Source: an uncultured Lachnospiraceae bacterium (lineage in GTDB: Bacteria; Bacillota; Clostridia; Lachnospirales; Lachnospiraceae). Taken from it: 12,279 nucleotides of DNA. The position numbers and the translations under genes are program-made. How positions within the stretch are numbered: the stretch's first letter is position 1; every line of letters begins with the position of its first letter. Below are positions 6,893 through 12,279 of this stretch, piece by piece. The DNA lies in the NCBI GenBank assembly GCA_947068385.1, contig CAMTBF010000054.1:1-12279 (forward strand), read 5' to 3'. The notes below the pieces were generated by a model. That model saw nothing but the letters and a program-made list of their open reading frames with translations. It did no database searches and had not been told where the DNA came from.

Positions 6893-7819
6893 ATGACTGA
6901 AAAGCAATTGGCCATAGAAAGCGGAAACCTCTTCTACAGGATAGAACAGGAAAAGGCAATCGTCACAGGCTACCGGGGATTTGCCCCGAACCTGTCCCTG
7001 CCGCCCCGGATAGAAGGATATCCGGTGACCGTCATAGACAGGAAAGCGTTCCTGAGCCAGAAGAGCCTGTGCAGCCTCCGGCTCCCGGATACGATCAGGG
7101 AGGTGGGCGACTGGGCCTTTGCCCACTGCGACAGCCTGGCGGAGATTTCTTTTCCCAGGCAGAAGGTGCGCTTCGGCAGGGCCGTCTTCAAGGACTGCGG
7201 GAGCCTGCAGCGGATTGGAGTGCGGGAGCCGGACCAGGTGAGCGGGAGGCAGGCTGCCGCAGGGGAAAAGCTTTCCTGCCCGGAGCTCCTGGCCGCCGCC
7301 GTGACCATGCTGGAGGCCCCCTACCTTCTGGACATCCCCAGGGCAGGCACGCCGGAATGGCTGGAGCAGTGGGACATCCGGCTTCTCTCCGTGCTCCGGG
7401 CGCAGGACTCCGAAGGATACATCAGCCAGTCCGTCTACGGAGAGGAAGACTACATCGGCACCGACCTGGAGGAATTCACCAGCGCCAAGCGCGAAAACAA
7501 GGTGCGCCTGTCCTTCCTGCGCCTGCTCCATCCCCAGCGCTTAAGACCCGCCCTGCGGGAAGAACTGGAGCAGTACCTGAGGAGTCTCACCAAGGGCCGC
7601 CCCACGGAAGAGGCCTGGCAGGTCCTCCGCCGGGAGCACGCCGCCCATGGCGACTATTACAGCCTCTTCGCCCGGCTGGGCTGCATCACCGATGAGAATT
7701 TCCAGGGGATCCTGGCGGACATCGGGGAGGACAGCCCTGAAATGAAAGCCTTTTTCCTGAAATACAGGGAAGAGCGGCGGGATGAAACGGCGGATTTCTT
7801 TGAGAGCCTGGAGCTCTGA
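6893..7819 (+). CDS. Cytoplasmic leucine-rich-repeat (BspA-type) protein
   Basis: Protein of 308 residues with no signal peptide or membrane segment. Residues about 45-110 carry two to three BspA/TpLRR-type repeats, seen as VTVIDRKAF...LRLPDTIREVGDWAFAHCDSLAEISFP. From about 125 to 308 the chain is charged and helical, with no domain I recognise. BspA-type repeats are usually on surface proteins of bacteria, so an intracellular copy beside a MoxR ATPase suggests a protein-binding adaptor or substrate, which is inference. The start at 6893 has GGTG nine bases before it; an earlier in-frame GTG at 6803 lies within the upstream hairpin and gives a non-conserved-looking extension, so I reject it. 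The gene ends 198 bases before the pyrophosphorylase. Confidence 0.8.
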   Translation: MTEKQLAIESGNLFYRIEQEKAIVTGYRGFAPNLSLPPRIEGYPVTVIDRKAFLSQKSLCSLRLPDTIREVGDWAFAHCDSLAEISFPRQKVRFGRAVFKDCGSLQRIGVREPDQVSGRQAAAGEKLSCPELLAAAVTMLEAPYLLDIPRAGTPEWLEQWDIRLLSVLRAQDSEGYISQSVYGEEDYIGTDLEEFTSAKRENKVRLSFLRLLHPQRLRPALREELEQYLRSLTKGRPTEEAWQVLRREHAAHGDYYSLFARLGCITDENFQGILADIGEDSPEMKAFFLKYREERRDETADFFESLEL

Positions 7820-7830
7820 CCAGGCCCTGC

Positions 7831-7860
7831 CGGGGCAGAACGGGTCAGAACGGGGCAGAG
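7831..7860. repeat. Three tandem 10-base repeats
   Basis: CGGGGCAGAA, CGGGTCAGAA and CGGGGCAGAG follow one another without a gap, starting 11 bases after the LRR stop codon and ending 55 bases before the -35 box of the next gene. The 10-base period places each copy on about the same face of the helix, so a protein site is possible; simple slippage is equally possible. Confidence 0.6.
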
Positions 7861-7915
7861 ACTCCGAAACAGCGTGAAAATTTGTTTCAATCTGCGCCGG
7901 ATCTGCACAGGAACA

Positions 7916-7944
7916 TTGAATTATGAGGGAAATTTTGGTATAGT
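7916..7944 (+). promoter_or_regulatory. Sigma-A promoter of the pyrophosphorylase gene
   Basis: -35 TTGAAT (7916-7921), 17-base spacer, -10 TATAGT (7939-7944). Predicted start near 7951, giving a leader of about 67 bases before the ATG at 8018. Confidence 0.75.
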
Positions 7945-8017
7945 AGATACAGAAGACATCCACCGCCGGGAAAGCATTCCGGCTTCCGCCATAATAAAGA
8001 GGAAAGGAAGAAAAAAC

Positions 8018-9250
8018 ATGAGCATGACATTGGCACAGGCAAAGGAGAAACTGAAAAAGTACGGCCAGGAGCACGTCCTGAAATACTACGACGAGCTGTC
8101 CCCGGCCGGACAGGCGGCGCTGCTGGAGCAGATAGCGGGCTCCGACATGGACATCCTGGATTCCTGCAAGCATCAGGAGGAGCTGCTGGAGCGGGGCGTC
8201 ATCACTCCCCTTGCGGCCATGGAGCTTCCCGAGATCGAGGCCAATCGGGAGTCCTTCACCGCCACCGGAATCGAAGCCATCCGGGCGGGCAAGGTGGCAG
8301 CGGTGCTGCTGGCAGGCGGCATGGGCACGCGCCTGGGCTCGGACGATCCCAAGGGCGTGTATAATATCGGCGTCACCAGGGAACTCTATATCTTCGAATG
8401 CCTGGTGAACAACCTGATGGAGGTGGTGCGCCAGGCGGGCACATGGATCCATCTCTTCGTGATGACCAGCGACAAGAACCATGAGGCCACCGTGAAGTTC
8501 CTGACGGAGCACGAATTTTTCGGCTACAGCGCGGAATACGTGCATTTCTTCCAGCAGAAGATGGCCCTGGCGGTGGACTATGACGGAAAGGTATATATGG
8601 AGGAGAAGGGCAAGATGGCCAGCTCCCCCAACGGCAACGGCGGCTGGTTCGTCTCCATGGAGGACGCGGGGCTGGTGGATTTGATCCACGCGGAGGGCAT
8701 AGAATGGCTCAACGCCTTCGCGGTGGACAATGTGCTCCAGAGGATCTGCGATCCCTGCTTCGTGGGCGCTACGATCCAGAGGGAATGCGTGGCAGGGGCC
8801 AAGGTGGTGGGAAAGGTCACCCCGGACGAGAAGGTGGGGGCCATCTGCCTAGAGGACGGCAGGCCCTCCATCGTGGAATACTATGACATGACCCAGGAGC
8901 TCATGGATGCCAAGGACGCCCAGGGCAAGCCGGCCTACCACTTCGGCGTCATCCTGAACTACCTGTTCAATGTGAAGGAGCTGGAGCACATCGTGTCCCA
9001 GAGCCTGCCCCTGCATGTGGTGGAGAAGAAGATTCCCTACCTGGACGAGGCCGGGGAGCTGGTGAAGCCGCAGTCCCCCAACGGCTACAAATTCGAGAAC
9101 CTGATCCTGGACATGATTCACCAGATGGGGAGCTGCCTGCCCTTCGAGGTGGTACGGGAGAAGGAGTTCGCCCCCATCAAGAACAAGACCGGCATCGACT
9201 CCGTGGAGAGCGCCAGAGAGCTGCTGCAGCGAAACGGCATCGTCCTGTAG
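8018..9250 (+). CDS. UDPGP-family UDP-sugar pyrophosphorylase (UAP/UGP type)
   Basis: Cytoplasmic nucleotidyltransferase of 410 residues expected to make a UDP-sugar (UDP-N-acetylglucosamine or UDP-glucose) and pyrophosphate from UTP and a sugar 1-phosphate. Seen: nucleotide-binding loop LAGGMGTRLG at 98-107 followed by PKG at 111-113, the uridine-sugar loop PNGNGG at 204-209, metal-site region AVDN with Asp237, and FAPIKN with Lys388, which matches the catalytic lysine of UAP1-like enzymes. This is the eukaryotic-type family, distinct from bacterial GalU and GlmU, and lacks the GlmU acetyltransferase domain. The start is chosen at 8018 for the AAGGAAG stretch before it and because the promoter at 7916-7944 lies inside the longer GTG-started frame. 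galE follows 219 bases downstream, suggesting that its product is epimerised next; sugar specificity cannot be fixed by eye. Confidence 0.9.
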   Translation: MSMTLAQAKEKLKKYGQEHVLKYYDELSPAGQAALLEQIAGSDMDILDSCKHQEELLERGVITPLAAMELPEIEANRESFTATGIEAIRAGKVAAVLLAGGMGTRLGSDDPKGVYNIGVTRELYIFECLVNNLMEVVRQAGTWIHLFVMTSDKNHEATVKFLTEHEFFGYSAEYVHFFQQKMALAVDYDGKVYMEEKGKMASSPNGNGGWFVSMEDAGLVDLIHAEGIEWLNAFAVDNVLQRICDPCFVGATIQRECVAGAKVVGKVTPDEKVGAICLEDGRPSIVEYYDMTQELMDAKDAQGKPAYHFGVILNYLFNVKELEHIVSQSLPLHVVEKKIPYLDEAGELVKPQSPNGYKFENLILDMIHQMGSCLPFEVVREKEFAPIKNKTGIDSVESARELLQRNGIVL

Positions 9251-9291
9251 CGTGTGGACGGACGGCGGGGCTTATGGTCTGAGAGTTGCTG

Positions 9292-9315
9292 CGTCAGGGT
9301 GGGGCCACCATGACG
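9292..9315. repeat. Hairpin after the pyrophosphorylase gene
   Basis: CGTCAGGGTGG (9292-9302) pairs with CCACCATGACG (9305-9315) with one mismatch, starting 42 bases after the stop codon. No T-run follows, so it may protect the mRNA end or be a weak terminator. Just downstream, ATGGCGTGCT and ATGGCGAGCT (9319-9338) form a near-perfect 10-base tandem repeat. Confidence 0.45.
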
Positions 9316-9375
9316 AGTATGGCGTGCTATGGCGAGCTATATAACATTTCGACAGATTCTCCAAACATATGAATA

Positions 9376-9404
9376 TTGAGAAAAACGGGAAATCAGGGTA
9401 ATCT
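9376..9404 (+). promoter_or_regulatory. Sigma-A promoter of galE
   Basis: -35 TTGAGA (9376-9381), 17-base spacer, -10 TAATCT (9399-9404), in an AT-rich stretch between GC-rich genes. Predicted start near 9411, leaving a leader of about 60 bases. Confidence 0.65.
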
Positions 9405-9469
9405 AGAAATGTAAAGAAAACAAATCACAATAAGCGCGGCCTGCGGGCCCGTGCGGAAAAGAGGATGCT

Positions 9470-10486
9470 ATGAAGATTTTGGTGACAGGCGGCGCCGGGT
9501 TCATCGGCAGCCACACAGTGGTAGAGCTGCAGCAGGCAGGTTACGAAGTGGTGGTACTGGACAATCTGAGCAATTCCAGCGAGAGATCCCTGGAAAGGGT
9601 AGAGGCGATCACCGGGAAGAAAGTCCCCTTCTACAAAGCGGACATCCTTGACAGGGAGGCCCTGGAGGAGATCTTCTCCAAAGAGGAGATCGGCGCGGTC
9701 ATCCACTTCGCGGGCCTGAAGGCAGTGGGCGAATCCGTGCAGAAGCCCTGGGAATACTACGAGAACAACATCGCGGGCACATTGACCCTGGTGGACGTCA
9801 TGAGGAAGCACAATGTGAAGAACATCATCTTCTCCTCCAGCGCCACCGTGTACGGCAACCCCGCCGTGATCCCCATCACCGAGGACTGCCCCAAGGGCCA
9901 GTGCACCAACCCTTACGGCTGGACGAAATCCATGCTGGAGCAGATCCTCTCCGACATCCAGAAGGCGGACAATGAGTGGAACGTGATACTGCTGCGCTAC
10001 TTCAACCCCATCGGGGCCCACAAGAGCGGCACCATGGGCGAGAACCCCAACGGCATCCCCAACAACCTGATGCCCTACATCACCCAGGTGGCCGTGGGCA
10101 AGCTGCCCCAGCTGGGGGTCTTCGGCGACGACTACGACACCCCGGACGGCACCGGCGTGCGCGACTATATCCATGTAGTAGACCTGGCCATCGGCCATGT
10201 GAAGGCCCTGAAGAAGATCGAGGAGAAGGCAGGCCTGAAGATCTACAACCTGGGCACGGGCGTGGGCTACAGCGTGCTGGACCTGGTGAAGAATTTCGAG
10301 GCCGCCACAGGGGTGAAGGTGCCCTACGCCATCAAGCCCAGAAGGGCCGGGGACATCGCCGCCTGCTACGCGGACGCTAGCCTCGCCAAAGAGGAGCTGG
10401 GCTGGGAGGCCAAGCGGGGCATCAAGGAGATGTGCGAGGACTCCTGGAGATGGCAGAAGAACAACCCCAACGGATACGAGGACTGA
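9470..10486 (+). CDS. galE: UDP-glucose 4-epimerase
   Basis: Cytoplasmic NAD-dependent epimerase of 338 residues, the usual GalE length, interconverting UDP-glucose and UDP-galactose and in many members also UDP-GlcNAc and UDP-GalNAc. Seen: Rossmann motif GGAGFIG at 7-13 near the N-terminus, Asp31-Asn32 of the NAD site, the SSSATVYG strand with Ser124, and the catalytic Tyr149-x-x-x-Lys153 in [16 protein letters not shown] at 176-184 and the RAGD segment at 292-295 are typical GalE positions. The ATG has AGAGG six bases upstream; an ATG five bases earlier meets a stop at once. It has its own promoter, and lies after a pyrophosphorylase that could supply its substrate, pointing to polysaccharide or cell-envelope precursor supply. 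Confidence 0.96.
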   Translation: MKILVTGGAGFIGSHTVVELQQAGYEVVVLDNLSNSSERSLERVEAITGKKVPFYKADILDREALEEIFSKEEIGAVIHFAGLKAVGESVQKPWEYYENNIAGTLTLVDVMRKHNVKNIIFSSSATVYGNPAVIPITEDCPKGQCTNPYGWTKSMLEQILSDIQKADNEWNVILLRYFNPIGAHKSGTMGENPNGIPNNLMPYITQVAVGKLPQLGVFGDDYDTPDGTGVRDYIHVVDLAIGHVKALKKIEEKAGLKIYNLGTGVGYSVLDLVKNFEAATGVKVPYAIKPRRAGDIAACYADASLAKEELGWEAKRGIKEMCEDSWRWQKNNPNGYED

Positions 10487-10542
10487 AAATAGAAGCAGAA
10501 AGCAGAAACAGAGCCATGGATCGTCATGGACAGATAAGGCAA

Positions 10543-10569
10543 GGGCCGGGAAGATACGCTTCCCGGCCC
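10543..10569. terminator. Bidirectional terminator-like hairpin between galE and the PAQR gene
   Basis: GGGCCGGGAAG (10543-10553) and CTTCCCGGCCC (10559-10569) form eleven perfect pairs with an ATACG loop. It lies between the ends of two convergent genes, 56 bases after the galE stop and 29 bases past the stop of the minus-strand gene. Tails are weak: TTGCCTTATCT on the minus strand, no T-run on the plus strand. Confidence 0.7.
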
Positions 10570-10598
10570 GGCTCATTGATAGCATTTCTGGCGGTTCC

Positions 10599-11249
10599 TC
10601 AGGCTACATAGCAATACATGAAGACAAAATGACAAGCGCTCCCCGCCATGACGAACAGATGGAACACCTCATGGGAGCCGAACTCCCTGTGCCTGGAATT
10701 GAACAGCGGGAGCTTCAGCGCGTAGATGACGCCGCCCACTGTATAGATGATCCCCCCTGCCAGCAGCCACAGGAAAGCGGCCGTGGACAGCGTGTCGAAG
10801 AGCCTGCCGAACACCAGCACGCACACCCAGCCCATGGCGATGTAGATCGCCGAGGAGAACCATTTCGGGCAGGTGATCCAGCAGGCCTTGACCAGCATCC
10901 CCGCCAGGGCGATGCCCCAGACCAAAGCCAACAGGGTATATCCCAGCTCCCCGCCCAGCACGATCAGGCAGACCGGCGTATACGACCCGGCGATCAGCAC
11001 GAAGATCATCATATGGTCCAGCTTGCGGAAGATGCGCAGGTACCGCCCGGTCAGGTTCACAGAGTGGTAAGTGGCGCTGGCGCCGTAGAGCAGGATCATG
11101 CTGGCCATGAAGATGGCCATGGCGATGAAATGCTCCCCTCCCGAGGACACGCCCGCCTTTATCAGCAGCGGCACCGCGGCGAATACCGCCAGCATCATGC
11201 CGATGAAATGGGTGATCGCGCTTCCGGGTTCTCTGATTGTGATCTGCAT
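10599..11249 (-). CDS. PAQR / hemolysin III (TrhA, YqfA) family membrane protein
   Basis: Integral membrane protein of 216 residues with about seven hydrophobic segments, the family's normal size. Conserved PAQR features are visible: SATYHS with Ser58 and His62, Asp78 in KLDHMM, SYTP at 89-92, and a C-terminal HEVFH with His193 and His197, the likely metal site. Bacterial members are linked to membrane lipid or energy homeostasis; the old hemolysin name does not imply toxicity. The start at 11249 is chosen because AGGAGG lies at ideal distance; the frame stays open 16 codons further to an ATG at 11297, which lacks such a site. A near-consensus promoter lies at 11371-11398, and a dyad sits in the leader. 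It is followed by the hairpin at 10543-10569. Confidence 0.93.
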   Translation of the reverse strand: MQITIREPGSAITHFIGMMLAVFAAVPLLIKAGVSSGGEHFIAMAIFMASMILLYGASATYHSVNLTGRYLRIFRKLDHMMIFVLIAGSYTPVCLIVLGGELGYTLLALVWGIALAGMLVKACWITCPKWFSSAIYIAMGWVCVLVFGRLFDTLSTAAFLWLLAGGIIYTVGGVIYALKLPLFNSRHREFGSHEVFHLFVMAGSACHFVFMYCYVA

Positions 11250-11304
11250 ATGGATACCTCCTGACTTCGTTTTATAAATATAAATATTATCTGCCATAGA
11301 TGTA

Positions 11305-11345
11305 AAAACTATGATAAGATTATTAAAATTTTATGACATAGTTTT
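11305..11345. repeat. AT-rich inverted repeat in the PAQR gene leader
   Basis: AAAACTATG (11305-11313) and CATAGTTTT (11337-11345) are perfect nine-base arms, with further ATAA/TTAT pairing inside after a two-base bulge. It lies between the predicted transcription start (near 11364) and the AGGAGG site. It could be a protein operator acting as a roadblock or an RNA hairpin in a leader of about 115 bases. Confidence 0.6.
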
Positions 11346-11370
11346 CAAAACCACATCTTGATAATATCAT

Positions 11371-11398
11371 ATTATACTCAGCTCAGGAGAAATGTCAA
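11371..11398 (-). promoter_or_regulatory. Strong consensus sigma-A promoter of the PAQR gene
   Basis: On the minus strand both hexamers are perfect: TTGACA (11398-11393) and TATAAT (11376-11371), with a 16-base spacer. The -35 box begins three bases after the stop codon of the upstream minus-strand gene. Confidence 0.88.
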
Positions 11399-11400
11399 CC

Positions 11401-11667
11401 TCAATCTTCTTCAATCACCTGAATTTCCAGATAGTCGAAATCCACCCCGTCCACGAAATTGTCCTGGGTGAACCTGGTCTTGCCCAGCCGCTTGAAATCC
11501 GCTATGGTCTTGTCCAGCCAGATCGGCCTGGAGAGGTCGAACTGATAGCACACCTCGTCCAGCGCCCGGAAGACCTTGTGGGTGCGGGTGTCCGCGCTGC
11601 CGTCGGCGATGCAGGTATCCTGGAGCATGCGATTGTCCTTGAAAGTCCTTGCCCATAAACGAAACAT
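11401..11667 (-). CDS. Small conserved protein of unknown function
   Basis: Acidic soluble protein of 88 residues with no signal peptide or membrane segment. It starts MFRLWARTFKDN and ends YLEIQVIEED. Visible features are a DTRTHKVFRALDEVCYQFDL helix-like segment, RPIWLD, and a phenylalanine/aspartate-rich end. I recall similar short proteins, of no known function, in Lachnospiraceae genomes; I assign none. The start is taken at 11667, where GAGGTGG stands at good distance, rather than at an ATG eleven codons upstream that lacks a site. The PAQR gene follows on the same strand with no terminator between, so read-through into it is likely, in addition to that gene's own promoter. Confidence 0.75.
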   Translation of the reverse strand: MFRLWARTFKDNRMLQDTCIADGSADTRTHKVFRALDEVCYQFDLSRPIWLDKTIADFKRLGKTRFTQDNFVDGVDFDYLEIQVIEED

Positions 11668-11714
11668 CTTATCCACCTCTGCGAAATGTAATGTCCCCAT
11701 ATCCGGCAGCCCTG

Positions 11715-11758
11715 CCGCGGGATGATTCCATGGTAAATGATTTCCCGCGGAAAAGCAA
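11715..11758 (-). promoter_or_regulatory. Candidate promoter with overlapping operator-like inverted repeat
   Basis: On the minus strand TTGCTT (11758-11753), a 17-base spacer and TACCAT (11735-11730) form a weak promoter for the gene starting at 11667. The perfect repeat CCGCGGGA (11715-11722) and TCCCGCGG (11743-11750) brackets the -10 box, one arm in the spacer and one near the start of transcription, a typical repressor geometry. The inverted repeat is certain; the regulatory reading is inference. Confidence 0.4.
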
Positions 11759-11877
11759 GCCGCATATTTTCATGGGAACGGCCATATATATGAAAGGTAC
11801 GGCATTTGCGGCCCTGGGGAGAGTTTTGAAAAAAGGATAAATTTTTTGTGAATCGTATATATTTGTGTTGGAATCTA

Positions 11878-11886
11878 TGGTATAAT
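11878..11886 (+). promoter_or_regulatory. Promoter of the alarmone synthetase gene (extended -10)
   Basis: TGGTATAAT is a perfect -10 with the TG extension. No good -35 lies 16-18 bases upstream (TATATT region). Transcription would start near 11893, about 174 bases before the ATG. Confidence 0.65.
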
Positions 11887-11892
11887 GACCTT

Positions 11893-12066
11893 ATTCTGGG
11901 CAGAAAACGGCCGAAGGGCCATCTTGCCATGAGGGGGCTTTCATCATGGCATACTGTCTTCATGCCAGGCCGAGACCGGCCGGACAGCGATGTGCGTCAG
12001 AGGAGGCTCCAGGCCTGGCATGCCAGATATGTGACGGAGGACACAGGCCTGAAAGAAGGAGTGGAC
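11893..12066 (+). ncRNA. Structured 5' leader of the alarmone synthetase gene
   Basis: The leader contains several pairings: GGCAGA (11899-11904) with TCTTGCC (11922-11928, one bulge) enclosing GGCC/GGCC (909-912 with 917-920 of 11xxx); TGCCATGA (11925-11932) with TCATGGCA (11944-11951); and a long-range CATGCCAGGCC (11961-11971) with GGCCTGGCATG (12012-12022), eleven perfect pairs. The first two share bases 11925-11928 and so exclude each other, as in attenuator-type switches. It matches no riboswitch or T-box consensus that I can recall, and no U-run follows any stem. It may act on translation or stability, or be chance in GC-rich DNA. Confidence 0.4.
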
Positions 12067-12279
12067 ATGGAATTAAAGGAAGACAATGGGGACGGAATCG
12101 ACAGCTGGAAAGAAGTGACCCTGATCTACAATGCCGCGCTGAAAATGATGGAGACCAAGATGGAGATACTCAACGATGAGTTCCAGCATGTCCATCGCTA
12201 CAATCCCATCGAACATATCAAGGCCCGTAGCAAGACACACTCCAATGCGCATCAGACTGTATTTACGAAGGAAAACGAT
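12067..12279 (+). CDS. RelA/SpoT-type small alarmone synthetase, N-terminal part only (cut by window edge)
   Basis: The first 71 codons of a gene that runs off the right edge. The segment WKEVTLIYNAALKMMETKMEILND followed by YNPIEHIKAR (about 45-54) resembles the N-terminus of small (p)ppGpp synthetases of the GTP pyrophosphokinase family, which transfer pyrophosphate from ATP to GDP or GTP. The catalytic domain itself lies beyond the edge, so function is inferred from the N-terminus only. The start is supported by AAGGAG (12056-12061) five bases before the ATG; the frame stays open upstream to an ATG at 11929, but that extension is not protein-like. After IKAR the residues SKTHSNAHQTVFTKEND no longer fit the family's expected KTPxSIVKKLKRK-like stretch, while the +1 frame gives a partial match (TPMRIRLYLRRK). 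Confidence 0.65.
   Translation, partial: MELKEDNGDGIDSWKEVTLIYNAALKMMETKMEILNDEFQHVHRYNPIEHIKARSKTHSNAHQTVFTKEND

Larger units (their letters stand above)
11668..12066. other. Divergent regulatory region, 399 bases
   Basis: No credible gene lies here. From left to right it holds a GC-rich inverted repeat over a weak minus-strand promoter (11715-11758), an AT-rich stretch, an extended -10 promoter reading right (11878-11886), and a folded leader (about 11893-12066) before the alarmone synthetase gene. Around 11759-11815 further short inverted matches occur (GCCGCA with TGCGGC, TTTCAT with ATGAAA), of uncertain meaning. Confidence 0.65.

Noticed and set aside
7874..8017. Earlier GTG start for the pyrophosphorylase
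   Set aside because: The added 48 codons overlap a good sigma-A promoter, and the family motifs fit a start at 8018 with AAGGAAG upstream.
7541..8689. 382-codon open frame on the minus strand
   Set aside because: It covers parts of two well-supported plus-strand genes and the promoter between them.
9425..10585. 386-codon open frame on the minus strand
   Set aside because: It is antisense to galE, which is certain.
11250..11297. Earlier ATG start for the PAQR protein
   Set aside because: The AGGAGG site sits just before the ATG at 11249, and the extension is an AT-rich leader sequence.
11668..11700. Earlier ATG start for the small conserved protein
   Set aside because: No ribosome binding site precedes it, while GAGGTGG precedes the ATG at 11667.
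11929..12066. Upstream in-frame ATG for the alarmone synthetase, adding 46 residues
   Set aside because: The extension is rich in Arg, Trp and Pro, overlaps the leader stems, lacks a good ribosome binding site, and AAGGAG marks 12067. It is kept as a possibility because no stop codon intervenes.
11893..12066. T-box or known riboswitch
   Set aside because: No T-box core sequence and no ykkC, ZTP, folate or cyclic-di-GMP consensus was recognised; only generic stems are visible.
1..12279. CRISPR array, tRNA, rRNA, insertion sequence
   Set aside because: No regularly spaced repeats of CRISPR length, no tRNA cloverleaf, no rRNA sequence and no transposase or integrase frame were found by reading both strands.

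Overview
The window looks like a chromosomal segment from a GC-rich Firmicute of the Lachnospiraceae or a close relative. The reasons are strong AGGAGG-type ribosome binding sites, sigma-A promoters in AT-rich islands between GC-rich genes, and a gene set (MoxR-like ATPase, BspA-type LRR protein, small conserved VIEED-ending protein, RelA-like synthetase) that I associate with that family. The taxonomic call is inference. I see no rRNA, tRNA, CRISPR array, transposase or phage gene.

Layout. 1-249: a stretch packed with inverted repeats. 250-3854 (minus strand): two half-size ABC exporters with a 4-base start/stop overlap, probably one heterodimeric pump. 3855-4187: divergent control region with two back-to-back extended -10 promoters. 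4188-7819 (plus): a metallo-beta-lactamase-fold hydrolase, a MoxR-like AAA+ ATPase carrying an in-frame 36-base tandem repeat, and a cytoplasmic leucine-rich-repeat protein; a hairpin separates the last two. 7820-10486 (plus): a eukaryotic-type UDP-sugar pyrophosphorylase and GalE, each with its own good promoter, together making and interconverting UDP-sugars. 10543-10569: a strong hairpin between convergent genes. 10599-11667 (minus): a PAQR/hemolysin-III membrane protein with a near-perfect promoter and a dyad-bearing leader, preceded by a small conserved protein of unknown function. 11668-12279: a divergent regulatory region, a folded leader of about 170 bases, and the first 71 codons of a RelA/SpoT-type small alarmone synthetase cut by the window edge. 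Its last 15-20 codons do not look like the family and may mark a frameshift, an insertion junction or an assembly edge.

Most of the window is ordinary housekeeping or transport. The parts most worth checking are the MoxR-like ATPase plus LRR pairing without a visible VWA partner, the tandem repeat inside that ATPase, the folded leader of the alarmone synthetase and the odd end of its reading frame, and the palindrome cluster at the left edge.
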